A DNA stretch of 7,303 nt from CAZVWW01 sp964631265 (GCA_964631265.1 CAZVWW010000113.1:1-7303), one strand, 5' to 3'. Shown: positions 1-6,292, numbered from the stretch's first letter. Notes: generated by a model from the sequence alone, not told the origin. Numbers and translations are program-made.

Positions 1-186
1 CACATAGTGCTCGCCGTCTTTTTCCAGACGCCAGAAACTGGCCGCATCGGTACCGTCAAGAAACCCCATCCCTGCTTCCAGCACTCTTCTGAAGGCCTCT
101 GCGTCATCCGCTTCATCTTTCATTATATATAAAACCTTTAGAATCATATCGGTAAATTCCGTATTACCAACGCTTTCTGTGTTCAT
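1..186 (-). CDS. Partial N-terminus of a probable GAF-domain protein
   Basis: An open frame of exactly 62 codons runs from an ATG at 186 to the window edge, so the gene is cut and its C-terminal part is missing. The start is supported by a purine-rich GAGGGAAGGA just upstream and by an extended -10 promoter about 55 bases further up. The visible protein begins MNTESVGNTEF, has a helix-like stretch (about residues 10-40), and then GMGFLDGTDAASFWRLEKDG. That last pattern (small-residue helix, 'GxDAASxWxLExDG' strand and turn) resembles the start of a GAF domain, the small-molecule or regulatory sensor module often found at the N-terminus of histidine kinases, diguanylate cyclases and HD-GYP proteins. 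The output domain lies outside the window, so the function is unknown. The GAF call is from pattern memory and moderate; that the frame is a real gene is more secure. Confidence 0.6.
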   Translation of the reverse strand, partial: MNTESVGNTEFTDMILKVLYIMKDEADDAEAFRRVLEAGMGFLDGTDAASFWRLEKDGEHYV

Positions 187-240
187 ATATCCTTCCCTCA
201 TTTAAAAAGGTGGTGTGCACATAACATCATTCGCAGCTAC

Positions 241-249
241 ATTATACCA
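241..249 (-). promoter_or_regulatory. Extended -10 promoter for the GAF-like gene
   Basis: On the minus strand the sequence reads TGGTATAAT, a perfect TATAAT hexamer preceded by the TGn extension. No good TTGACA-like -35 box sits 16-18 bases upstream, which is typical of extended -10 promoters. The predicted start of transcription near 234 gives a leader of about 48 bases ahead of the ATG at 186. The leader contains a GTGCAC palindrome of unknown meaning. Confidence 0.55.
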
Positions 250-306
250 TAAATTTATCTAAATTTCATAATGTAAACAGAAAGGTTATGAGCTTTGCCG
301 ATACCC

Positions 307-326
307 GTTAAGTTGGTTAACTTAAC
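307..326. repeat. Perfect 8-bp inverted repeat with a GGTT centre
   Basis: GTTAAGTT and AACTTAAC are exact reverse complements separated by GGTT. The element lies between the large inverted repeat (341-408) and the -10 box of the GAF-like gene, centred about 80 bases upstream of that gene's predicted transcription start. It has no following T-run in either direction, so it does not look like an intrinsic terminator. It could be an operator for a dimeric regulator, the end of a repeat unit, or a small stabilising hairpin at the end of the mal transcript. Only the symmetry itself is seen directly. Confidence 0.5.
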
Positions 327-340
327 AAACTCAACAAGTG

Positions 341-408
341 GCGAAATCACCGGGACAGGTCCCTTGATTAAGGTTTCATAATCAAGGGACCTGTCCCGGT
401 GATTTCGC
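341..408. repeat. REP/BIME-like perfect inverted repeat, 30-bp arms and 8-base loop
   Basis: Positions 341-370 and 379-408 are exact reverse complements over 30 bases, separated by AGGTTTCA (371-378). Each arm contains its own smaller palindrome, GGGACAGGTCCC in the left arm and GGGACCTGTCCC in the right, so the structure is nested: two inverted copies of a unit that is itself imperfectly palindromic. That is the architecture of paired REP elements (BIMEs) mobilised by REP-associated tyrosine transposases, and I recall GGGAC-GTCCC cores in such repeats in several environmental genomes. It lies about 30 bases downstream of the malG stop codon, the usual 3'-end location for REPs. As RNA it would form a very stable hairpin protecting the malG 3' end. 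A small MITE is the main alternative; no target-site duplication is obvious. Confidence 0.7.
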
Positions 409-437
409 GGTTCCCGCTTATATGTGGCGCTCAGTGA

Positions 438-3185
438 TTAACCCTTTACGGAACCTTTTGTCAGTCCGCTGACGAGGTATCGCTGCATCGAGAGGGACAA
501 CACGACCATCGGCAAGGCCCCTATCAATGCGGCAGCGGTGAAGAGCCCCCATTCCATCTGATACGGTCCGTACGAGAACGATTGCAGCCCGACGGCAAAG
601 GTGTAATTCTCCGGACTCTGAAGGACCACCCTGGCCAGGACAAATTCGTTGAAGTTCGCCATGAAGACGATGATGAAAACTACGGCCAGCATCGGCGCCG
701 CCAGGGGCAGCACAATCCGCCAGAAGGTCTGGAACCGTGTTGAACCGTCTATCATGGCTGCTTCCTCGAGTGAATCCGGGATTGTATCAAAATAGCCTTT
801 CAAAAGCCACATGTTAAAGGCAATGTTACCCAGATATATCAGCCCGAGTCCGTACAGGGAATCCAGACCGAACATCGGGATGAATCTCCCGATAAACATC
901 AGCAGCAGGTACAGCGCGACCATGCCCATCACAATGGGGAACATCTGGACCAACAGGAGGAAGAGCAGTCCGTTCTTTCTGCCCGGGAATCGCATCCTGC
1001 TGAAGGGGTAAGCGCCGAGAGCACAGAATATGACCGTGAGTCCCGCTGTTACCACCGAGAGGATAACGGTGTTGATGAGCCATCTCATAAACTGCTGTTC
1101 CGGTTTTTTGACCCAGTACTGCATGCTCTCGTAGATATTTCTGTCGATTCGGGTCAGAGGTTTTGCAATCTCTTTGAACTGCTCGAGTTCAGCCAGATCG
1201 CTTGCCTGTCTGCCGAGCTTGTTCAGCTGTGACGAGAAGTCGTTGTACGCCTCTTTCTGGATCTGATCCATGTCGATCAGCTCCTGTACTTTCACAGGGG
1301 CATTCGCCGTGGTCAGGTTGACATAGGTCTCTTTTCTTGAACTGAATTCCTTTAGGAGTTCCTCTATTTGCGCTATTGAGTCGTAAAGGACTTGGGCTTT
1401 ACTGTTGAAGCTTTCTTTAATCGCAATCAGCTTTTGAAATTCCGCGGTCTCGTTCAGAAATGCATTCAACGGATCGTCGTTTTTACCATATGCTCCCTGA
1501 AAGTCACTGAGGGCATTGGAAAAATGAACAATCTCATCGATTGTATCTGTTTCCTGCAGCATCAGACTGAGATCAACCAGTTTTTGTGCTTTCCCGGACC
1601 GCTCTTTCAAGGCCAGGACTTTTTCATATCGTGAAGAAAGGGACTCCATTTTCTCCGAGAGTCCATCCAGGCGCTCTTCTTCCTGCTTCAGAGCTTTCTG
1701 CTTCTTCTCAATCTGCTCATTGACATTTGAATACGCGGCTGTCAGATCGGTATAGTCTTCTATGTTGGTTTCGAAGGGCAGGATTACATTTGATATGACC
1801 TGATAGGCATCATCGACGGCGGCGTAACCGAGCCTCTCTCCGATTGCGGCGGCGTTGTCAATATACCAGTTGAAGAGGGAACGTGTCTTTGTGATGATCG
1901 CCGAACTGTTCTGTCCCCTTTCTATCTTTTCAAGCCCCGATCTCATCGCCTCCAACTGCTGAACGGAATCGTTGAATTTCCCGGGGAGGAATGAATCAGC
2001 TGTCGGTTTCGGATCTTTGTCCATAACAGACTCTATGAGGTCACGCGCCTCATTCAGTTCGTAAAGGGATTTCTGAAGCTGCTGATCCAGCAGGGAAAAG
2101 CGGTTTTCAATATCGAAAAGCTCCTGCTTGAGGTCCCCGATTTCAGCCGAGAGATTGTTGACCGTTTCGAAGACCGCTTTCCTTTTCTTTTCGAGTTCTC
2201 TGTATGATGTCAACGTCTCTTCATAATCTGCCAATTTCTCGTTTAAACCGTCAAGTGCAGCGCTGTAAGTCTCCTCGAGTTCAGCCTCTATTGTGTCAAT
2301 CTCCCGGGCCTGGTCTTTCAATTTGGCCTTGAAGTCATTCCATACGGGATAGTTCTCTTCCCCGATCTCCTCCTCTACATCAGATGAGAGTCTCATGATC
2401 CCCTTAAGATTGACTTCCACGTTCCAACTCTTGTAGGCAAAATCAAAGGGCCTGATGAGTCCCACATAGGCTTGCTTGATTTCACCGAGCCTCTCCAGTG
2501 TCTCAGATGACAGGCTTGCTGAAAAATTCTGCTCAAACTTCTCAAACATCCCTCTTATACGGTCTCTTGCGTCTCCAAATGAATCCTGAACCGATTCGTA
2601 CGATTCGATGAAGGATTTGTAATCCGACTTGAGATAATCGATATACACTTCGCGTGTAGCGGTTCCCTCTTCGGGGAATGCTTCAAGGAGTGCCTGTTGA
2701 AAAAAGAGGCCTGACTGATCATCAAGATTCACTTCAATCCCGGCCTGCAGAAAGACCAGCTCTTCATTCTTTCTTGCGTGAAACGCTTCGACGACTTTTT
2801 TCTTATTTTCACTGACATACTGTTCAATCTCTTCAACCGCCGGTTCAGCCTCTTTGATATAGCTGACACTGTCCGTCATCTGATCTTTTAGATCTGCTTC
2901 ATAATCATCAAGTGTTTGAAGCAGTTCCGCTTTTTCCATCTCCCCATACTCTGAGGAGACTGTTGTCACCTTTTTCATCTCCGTGATTAACTGGGGAATG
3001 TTCTTTCTGTTGATGATCAGGTCTTTGTAATGCTGCAGGGTGAGCCGGTTACTGATCAGGTCGGTTGAAAAGGCGGCATTGTCCCGCCTCACCGAGGTTG
3101 TTATGATCCAGAACAACGGAAAGAGGATGATGACAAGCATCAGAATGATGAACAGGTGCTTGAATGGATGCATTCTTCTCTTCAT
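438..3185 (-). CDS. malG: Maltose/maltodextrin ABC transporter permease MalG with a giant periplasmic coiled-coil insertion
   Basis: This is one of the two channel subunits of a MalFGK2-type importer in the inner membrane. Residues 1-60 match the normal MalG start: a first membrane helix at about 9-30, then a 'SVRRDNAAF...HYKDL' stretch like E. coli 'SLRQGNFAT...HWKLA'. Residues from about 698 to the end match the rest of MalG: further membrane helices, 'GAYPFSRMRFPG', 'QMFPIVMGMVALY', the cytoplasmic EAA loop (E808-A809-A810-x3-G814) that docks on the ATPase, and the C-terminal GLTKGSVKG, nearly the GLTAGGVKG of E. coli, whose tail reaches the MalK interface. Between them lie about 620 extra residues (usual MalG is about 296; this one is 915). 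The frame is unbroken and both flanks are intact, so this is an in-frame insertion in the first periplasmic loop, not a broken gene. The ATG overlaps the malF stop as TAATG and has a strong AGGAGGTGA seven bases upstream, inside malF. Confidence 0.95.
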   Translation of the reverse strand: MKRRMHPFKHLFIILMLVIILFPLFWIITTSVRRDNAAFSTDLISNRLTLQHYKDLIINRKNIPQLITEMKKVTTVSSEYGEMEKAELLQTLDDYEADLKDQMTDSVSYIKEAEPAVEEIEQYVSENKKKVVEAFHARKNEELVFLQAGIEVNLDDQSGLFFQQALLEAFPEEGTATREVYIDYLKSDYKSFIESYESVQDSFGDARDRIRGMFEKFEQNFSASLSSETLERLGEIKQAYVGLIRPFDFAYKSWNVEVNLKGIMRLSSDVEEEIGEENYPVWNDFKAKLKDQAREIDTIEAELEETYSAALDGLNEKLADYEETLTSYRELEKKRKAVFETVNNLSAEIGDLKQELFDIENRFSLLDQQLQKSLYELNEARDLIESVMDKDPKPTADSFLPGKFNDSVQQLEAMRSGLEKIERGQNSSAIITKTRSLFNWYIDNAAAIGERLGYAAVDDAYQVISNVILPFETNIEDYTDLTAAYSNVNEQIEKKQKALKQEEERLDGLSEKMESLSSRYEKVLALKERSGKAQKLVDLSLMLQETDTIDEIVHFSNALSDFQGAYGKNDDPLNAFLNETAEFQKLIAIKESFNSKAQVLYDSIAQIEELLKEFSSRKETYVNLTTANAPVKVQELIDMDQIQKEAYNDFSSQLNKLGRQASDLAELEQFKEIAKPLTRIDRNIYESMQYWVKKPEQQFMRWLINTVILSVVTAGLTVIFCALGAYPFSRMRFPGRKNGLLFLLLVQMFPIVMGMVALYLLLMFIGRFIPMFGLDSLYGLGLIYLGNIAFNMWLLKGYFDTIPDSLEEAAMIDGSTRFQTFWRIVLPLAAPMLAVVFIIVFMANFNEFVLARVVLQSPENYTFAVGLQSFSYGPYQMEWGLFTAAALIGALPMVVLSLSMQRYLVSGLTKGSVKG
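1103..3010 (-). other. Coiled-coil insertion domain within MalG (about residues 59-695)
   Basis: This segment separates MalG membrane helix 1 from the conserved permease core and should lie in the periplasm. It is charged, Glu/Lys/Gln-rich and lacks hydrophobic membrane-length stretches. A clear heptad register runs from V342: V, L, I, L, L, I, F, L, L occur at alternating 3- and 4-residue steps up to about residue 370. A second highly charged helical stretch runs from about Y485 to L540. A Pro/Gly-containing break (MDKDPKPTADSFLPG, from residue 388) separates them, which would suit two long helices folding as an antiparallel hairpin. I do not recognise a named domain. A periplasmic arm that contacts MalE, peptidoglycan or an outer-membrane porin is a hypothesis only. 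Confidence 0.75.
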
Positions 3186-4927
3186 TACCGGTTCACCTCC
3201 TCGAACGTTCCCGCAAACTTAAACTGCAGATAGCTTATACCCGCAACGATGATGAATATAAAGAGGGCTATCGCCGACGCGTAACCGAAATCCTGACCCC
3301 GCTCCCCCTGGAAGGCCAGTTTGTAGGTATACGAGATGAGGATGTCCGTTGATCCGGCATTTGTCAAAGAGTCGGCCATTGCCGGCCCGCCTCTTGTGAG
3401 CAGATAGATGTTGGTAAAGTTGTTAAAATTAAAGGCGAAGGCTCCGATAAGCAGCGGTGTGACGGATGTCATCAGAAGCGGCAGGGTGATGCTGTGAAAC
3501 TTTTTAAATTTGGAAGCCCCGTCAATCGATGCCGCCTCGTAAAGTGCACCCGGTATGGATTGCAGGGCCCCGAGACAGACCAGCATCATGTACGGGAATC
3601 CCAGCCAGATGTTGACAATCAGTACGGAGACCTTGGCGAAAAAGGCGTCTCCCAGCCATCGGACGGCATCGAGCCCCAGCCACTGGCCGAGAATGATCTT
3701 GTTGATAATGCCGTAGGTCTCGTTGAAAAAGCCGTTTCGCCAGACGAGAACGGATATGAAGGCGGGGATGGCCCACGGAATGATCAGGAGCGTTCTGTAC
3801 AGGTTCTTGCCCTTCATATGCTGATCGTTCAAGAGCAGGGCAAACCCCAGACCGATGGCGAATGAGAACAGGACGCTCAAAGCGGCCCAGATGAACGTCC
3901 AAATGAATATCTTGATAAAGGGACCGGTAAATCGCTGATCGGTAAACATCTTCTCGAAGTTCTCCGTTCCAATATAATCGCGGTAACCGGCAACGGTCTT
4001 TTTAATGCCGTTTTCGTCAATCTCATAAAACGAGCCCTTCTCTTCCTGAAGCGGTTGTCCCGTTACCCTGTCAATGAGCTCAGTCCGCTCTTTTATCACC
4101 CCGTCTTCCTCGTATGGCACCTTGTTGATGGTGTATTTTCTCTCCGATTCGACAAGCTTTCTGAAGCCGTACCGCGAGCCGAATCGTAAAGTGGGACCGT
4201 CCGGTGCGGTGAATTCAACACTGTCCAGATACTTGACATACATCTGACTGATAAAGACCCTTTGATTGGCAAGCGTTGACGGGTCCTCAAAGGAGAAAAA
4301 GTAGGAGTAGGTGATCTCATCACCCCCTGCCTCCTCTCTGACGGCCATTATCTCATCCCCGTCATGGAGGGAGCGGATCAGGTCAAACTGTCTTTCTCCT
4401 ATTAAAACATTGTCTGTCTTGACGGGTCGATACTGCGAGACACTCCTTGTCGTGTTTCCGTCTTGATCCGTGTCCATGATCGCCGGCGTCTCGGCAAGAT
4501 ATTTCGATCCCTCCCGCTCAAAGACAAGTACAAAATTCTGTGTGGGTTTGAAATCCTTCATCTCTACATAAACTTTGTATGAAAACGGAGCGGCGTCTTT
4601 GTCCGTTATATACGTATCCATCAGTCTTTCGATTGCCTGCTTACGGGTGAAGAGATGGCCTGTGCCATAGTTGGTGAAGGCTATCTTGAAGGTGTAAAAG
4701 ATCGGATAAACCGTGAGAATTAAAAGCAGGCTTAATGCCGGAATGGTGTAACGGTAGGGATAGCCTTTGGGGTTGAATACGGCGAAATCGATCAGTACGA
4801 TGATCAGGAGCTGTATCGCCCCAAGTTCGATGGCATCGTTCGTGAAGAGGATAATCGCCGCCCAGGTAAGCAGGGCATTTAAGAATGCAATGACCAGCCA
4901 CAACAGGATCCTGCCAACATGCTTCAT
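3185..4927 (-). CDS. malF: Maltose/maltodextrin ABC transporter permease MalF
   Basis: MalF is the second channel subunit, partner of MalG, and in E. coli it carries the sugar-binding site in the membrane. The N-terminus shows the three extra helices typical of MalF (about residues 5-28, 35-52 and 60-82), then 'IAFTNYGTGH' like E. coli 'IAFTNYSST', a large periplasmic P2 region (about 88-333), and a six-helix-type core. The core has 'LLIIPWAIPAFISVLVW', 'NIWLGFPYMMLVCLGAL', the EAA loop (E464-A465-A466-x3-G470) and 'FAFNFNNFTNIYLLTRGGP', all very close to E. coli MalF. The length is 580 residues against about 514, mostly from a longer P2. I chose the ATG at 4927 because AAAGGTG (4942-4936) lies eight bases upstream; a GTG at 4936 is in frame but falls immediately on that site. 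The stop overlaps malG by one base. Confidence 0.95.
   Translation of the reverse strand: MKHVGRILLWLVIAFLNALLTWAAIILFTNDAIELGAIQLLIIVLIDFAVFNPKGYPYRYTIPALSLLLILTVYPIFYTFKIAFTNYGTGHLFTRKQAIERLMDTYITDKDAAPFSYKVYVEMKDFKPTQNFVLVFEREGSKYLAETPAIMDTDQDGNTTRSVSQYRPVKTDNVLIGERQFDLIRSLHDGDEIMAVREEAGGDEITYSYFFSFEDPSTLANQRVFISQMYVKYLDSVEFTAPDGPTLRFGSRYGFRKLVESERKYTINKVPYEEDGVIKERTELIDRVTGQPLQEEKGSFYEIDENGIKKTVAGYRDYIGTENFEKMFTDQRFTGPFIKIFIWTFIWAALSVLFSFAIGLGFALLLNDQHMKGKNLYRTLLIIPWAIPAFISVLVWRNGFFNETYGIINKIILGQWLGLDAVRWLGDAFFAKVSVLIVNIWLGFPYMMLVCLGALQSIPGALYEAASIDGASKFKKFHSITLPLLMTSVTPLLIGAFAFNFNNFTNIYLLTRGGPAMADSLTNAGSTDILISYTYKLAFQGERGQDFGYASAIALFIFIIVAGISYLQFKFAGTFEEVNR
3193..3201 (-). promoter_or_regulatory. 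Strong ribosome binding site for malG inside the malF 3' end
   Basis: The minus strand reads AGGAGGTGA, an essentially perfect match to the 16S rRNA 3' tail, with seven bases before the malG ATG at 3185. It fixes the malG start and indicates independent initiation in addition to coupling through the one-base malF/malG overlap. Confidence 0.85.
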
Positions 4928-4935
4928 AACAACCA

Positions 4936-4942
4936 CACCTTT
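4936..4942 (-). promoter_or_regulatory. Ribosome binding site deciding the malF start
   Basis: AAAGGTG on the minus strand sits eight bases before the ATG at 4927 and touches the alternative GTG at 4936. The spacing favours the ATG. It is weaker than the malE and malG sites. Confidence 0.6.
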
Positions 4943-4964
4943 ATCGTATAAAATAAACAGGATG

Positions 4965-5004
4965 AACAGCTTTCACTGCTCATCCCGTGAAATGTCGAGC
5001 TGTT
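4965..5004 (-). other. Intercistronic stem-loop between malE and malF
   Basis: In the transcript, AACAGC then UUUCAC pair with GUGAAA then GCUGUU: 12 base pairs in two blocks with a one-sided six-base bulge (4993-4998) and a ten-base loop (4977-4986). The stem begins two bases after the malE stop codon. In E. coli the malE-malF gap carries REP hairpins that protect malE mRNA from 3' exonucleases, so that far more binding protein than permease is made; this structure is in the equivalent place and may do the same. The sequence after it (CATCCTGTTTATTTTA) has some Ts but no clean run, so partial termination is possible but weakly supported. Confidence 0.6.
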
Positions 5005-5006
5005 GC

Positions 5007-6191
5007 TTATTCTCCTATGCCGGCCTTGATCTTTTCAACAGCCTGATCAAGTGCTTCAGCCGGTTCAAGTTTGTTGTTGATGATCTGGTCAAGCGCATCG
5101 GCCATCGCTCCCCAGACTGCAGCCATTGCCGGTATGTTCGGCATGGGGATTCCGTTTGCGGCACTGTTGTAGAAAGCGGAGACATCTGCGTCATCTTCAA
5201 CCATTTTGGCAACATCTTCTCTGGCAGGCGGTCTCGGATCGGCGTTGTAAAGTCTCTGCATGACTTCCGCGGTGTTGATGTAATTGGCAAGAAAATCGAT
5301 GGCAAAGAGTGTGTTCGGTGATTCTGAATTGATCAAAAAGCCCTGGACGCCTGTGAAAGGTCTTACGGGGTTCCCGTCAAGTGAGGGGATCGGTGCAATG
5401 CCGTAATTGATGCCGGCCTCTTTGTAGCCTGTCGTGGCCCAGGGGCCGTTGATGATGGCCATGGCCATTCCGTCCTTGAAGAGTCCGTCTGCAATCTCGT
5501 AGTTGTCACCGGGTTTCAGGACGCCTTTGTCGTACATCTCATCGATGAACTGCGCGCCTTTGACGGCACCCTCGTTGTTGAGTCCGATATCGTTGGGATC
5601 GAGTCCCTTATCCGTCTTCTTAAAGACATACCCGCCGTTGGCAAAGAGGAAAGGGGCCGAGAAATAAAAGTCAGGGGCGTTGTAGACAAAGCCTCTGAAT
5701 TCATCGCTCGTGTATTCCTGAGCAAGTGCAACGAGTTCTTCCATGCTTTGGGGAGCCTCGTCCAGATAGTCCTTGTTGTAGAACAGGGCAATTGCTTCCA
5801 GTGCATAGGGAAGTCCGTAGAGTTTTCCGCCGTACTCGAAGGCCTCGATTGCCGTGTCAACAAATTTTTCTCTTTCTGAAAGGGTCAGAAAGTCCATGGG
5901 AAGTACCAGACCGTTGACAACGAGCTCGCCGATCTGATCATGGGCTGTCACAATGATGTCGGGCCCTTCTCCCACCGGAGCTGCCTGTAGGAATTTGGAC
6001 TTGATCTGCCCGAAATCCATCTCCTGCACATCAACGGGGACACCATACATCGTTTCAAAATCATTTCCAAGCTCCTGCAGGATATTGACCTGCGCCTCGG
6101 AGCACCATACGACCAGTTTACCCGCTTCTGCGGCAAATAATCCCGCGCTGATAAACAATACCAATGCTGCAATTAACAAAACCTTTTTCAT
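5007..6191 (-). CDS. malE: Periplasmic maltose/maltodextrin-binding protein MalE
   Basis: This extracytoplasmic solute-binding protein delivers sugar to MalFG. Residues 1 to about 20-23 form a Sec signal peptide (KK, hydrophobic core, LFAAEA); there is no lipobox, and C30 is in the mature part, so the protein should be soluble in the periplasm. The mature sequence aligns along its whole length with E. coli MalE: GKLVVW, GEGPDII..AHD, LYGLPYALEAIALFYNK, ANGGYVFK, INGPWATTGY, GVQGFLINSESPN and MPNIPAMAAVWGAM. The length of 394 nearly equals E. coli's 396. Ligand residues equivalent to E. coli D65, E111, Y155, W230 and W340 are kept, but W62 is Thr (T82), R66 is Gln (Q86), R344 is Ala and the D14-K15 pair is not kept. 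Specificity may therefore differ (longer maltodextrins, trehalose or another alpha-glucoside). It is first in the operon, with its own promoter and a strong AAGGAGGG ribosome site. Confidence 0.93.
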   Translation of the reverse strand: MKKVLLIAALVLFISAGLFAAEAGKLVVWCSEAQVNILQELGNDFETMYGVPVDVQEMDFGQIKSKFLQAAPVGEGPDIIVTAHDQIGELVVNGLVLPMDFLTLSEREKFVDTAIEAFEYGGKLYGLPYALEAIALFYNKDYLDEAPQSMEELVALAQEYTSDEFRGFVYNAPDFYFSAPFLFANGGYVFKKTDKGLDPNDIGLNNEGAVKGAQFIDEMYDKGVLKPGDNYEIADGLFKDGMAMAIINGPWATTGYKEAGINYGIAPIPSLDGNPVRPFTGVQGFLINSESPNTLFAIDFLANYINTAEVMQRLYNADPRPPAREDVAKMVEDDADVSAFYNSAANGIPMPNIPAMAAVWGAMADALDQIINNKLEPAEALDQAVEKIKAGIGE

Positions 6192-6197
6192 AAAAAA

Positions 6198-6205
6198 CCC
6201 TCCTT
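6198..6205 (-). promoter_or_regulatory. Strong ribosome binding site for malE
   Basis: The minus strand reads AAGGAGGG followed by a six-T stretch and the ATG at 6191. The near-perfect match supports high translation of the binding protein and fixes the start. Confidence 0.85.
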
Positions 6206-6230
6206 ATTGAGATGTGAAGTGAAACAATTT

Positions 6231-6239
6231 ATTATAACA
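6231..6239 (-). promoter_or_regulatory. Extended -10 promoter of the mal operon
   Basis: The minus strand reads TGTTATAAT: a perfect TATAAT with the TGn extension. A TTGGCA lies upstream but only 11 bases away, too close to be the -35 box, and the hexamer at the correct distance is poor. A weak -35 with an extended -10 is typical of activator-dependent or regulated promoters. The predicted transcription start near 6224 gives a leader of about 33 bases. Confidence 0.65.
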
Positions 6240-6248
6240 TTTCATGTT
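6236..6248. promoter_or_regulatory. Possible operator: AACAT-TTC-ATGTT inverted repeat over the mal promoter
   Basis: A 5-bp perfect inverted repeat with a three-base centre overlaps the upstream half of the extended -10 element, where a bound repressor would block RNA polymerase. It is short enough to arise by chance in AT-rich DNA, so the operator role is a guess based on position. Confidence 0.3.
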
Positions 6249-6261
6249 GCCAATCATTATT

Positions 6262-6279
6262 ACGGTTAGTTTAACGGTT
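6262..6279. promoter_or_regulatory. Possible activator site: ACGGTT direct repeat, 12-bp spacing
   Basis: ACGGTT occurs at 6262-6267 and again at 6274-6279. Relative to the predicted transcription start near 6224 these fall at roughly -38 to -43 and -50 to -55, the zone used by activators at promoters lacking a good -35. They do not match the E. coli MalT box. No regulator gene is in the window, so the role is inferred from position only. Confidence 0.3.
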
Positions 6280-6292
6280 GTTCTGAGGGGAA

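Larger units (their letters stand above)
187..437. other. Intergenic region between malG and the GAF-like gene
   Basis: This 251-base stretch holds no credible gene. From right to left on the transcribed strand it contains about 30 bases after the malG stop, the large REP-like hairpin (408-341), the GTTAAGTT/AACTTAAC inverted repeat (326-307), an AT-rich promoter zone with the extended -10 element, and the leader and ribosome binding site of the GAF-like gene. No canonical intrinsic terminator (GC stem followed by a T-run) is visible, so read-through from malG cannot be excluded. Confidence 0.7.

Noticed and set aside
341..408. Large hairpin as a classical intrinsic terminator
   Set aside because: No T-run follows the stem on either strand, the arms are far longer than usual, and the nested palindromes point to a REP-type repeat. 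It may still stabilise or end the transcript.
438..3185. MalG as an artefact of two genes fused by a frameshift or misassembly
   Set aside because: The frame is continuous, the membrane helix 1 region and permease core are both MalG, the insertion is consistently coiled-coil-like, and the start has a perfect ribosome site. Read-level confirmation is not possible here.
3494..3865. 123-codon plus-strand open frame
   Set aside because: It lies wholly antisense to the conserved core of malF and shows no protein-like features.
4928..4936. GTG start three codons upstream of the malF ATG
   Set aside because: It overlaps the likely ribosome binding site, which is ideally placed for the ATG at 4927.
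4767..5321. 184-codon plus-strand open frame across the malE-malF junction
   Set aside because: It is antisense to two strongly supported genes, crosses their intergenic hairpin, and its translation is Cys/His/Ser-rich with no domain pattern.
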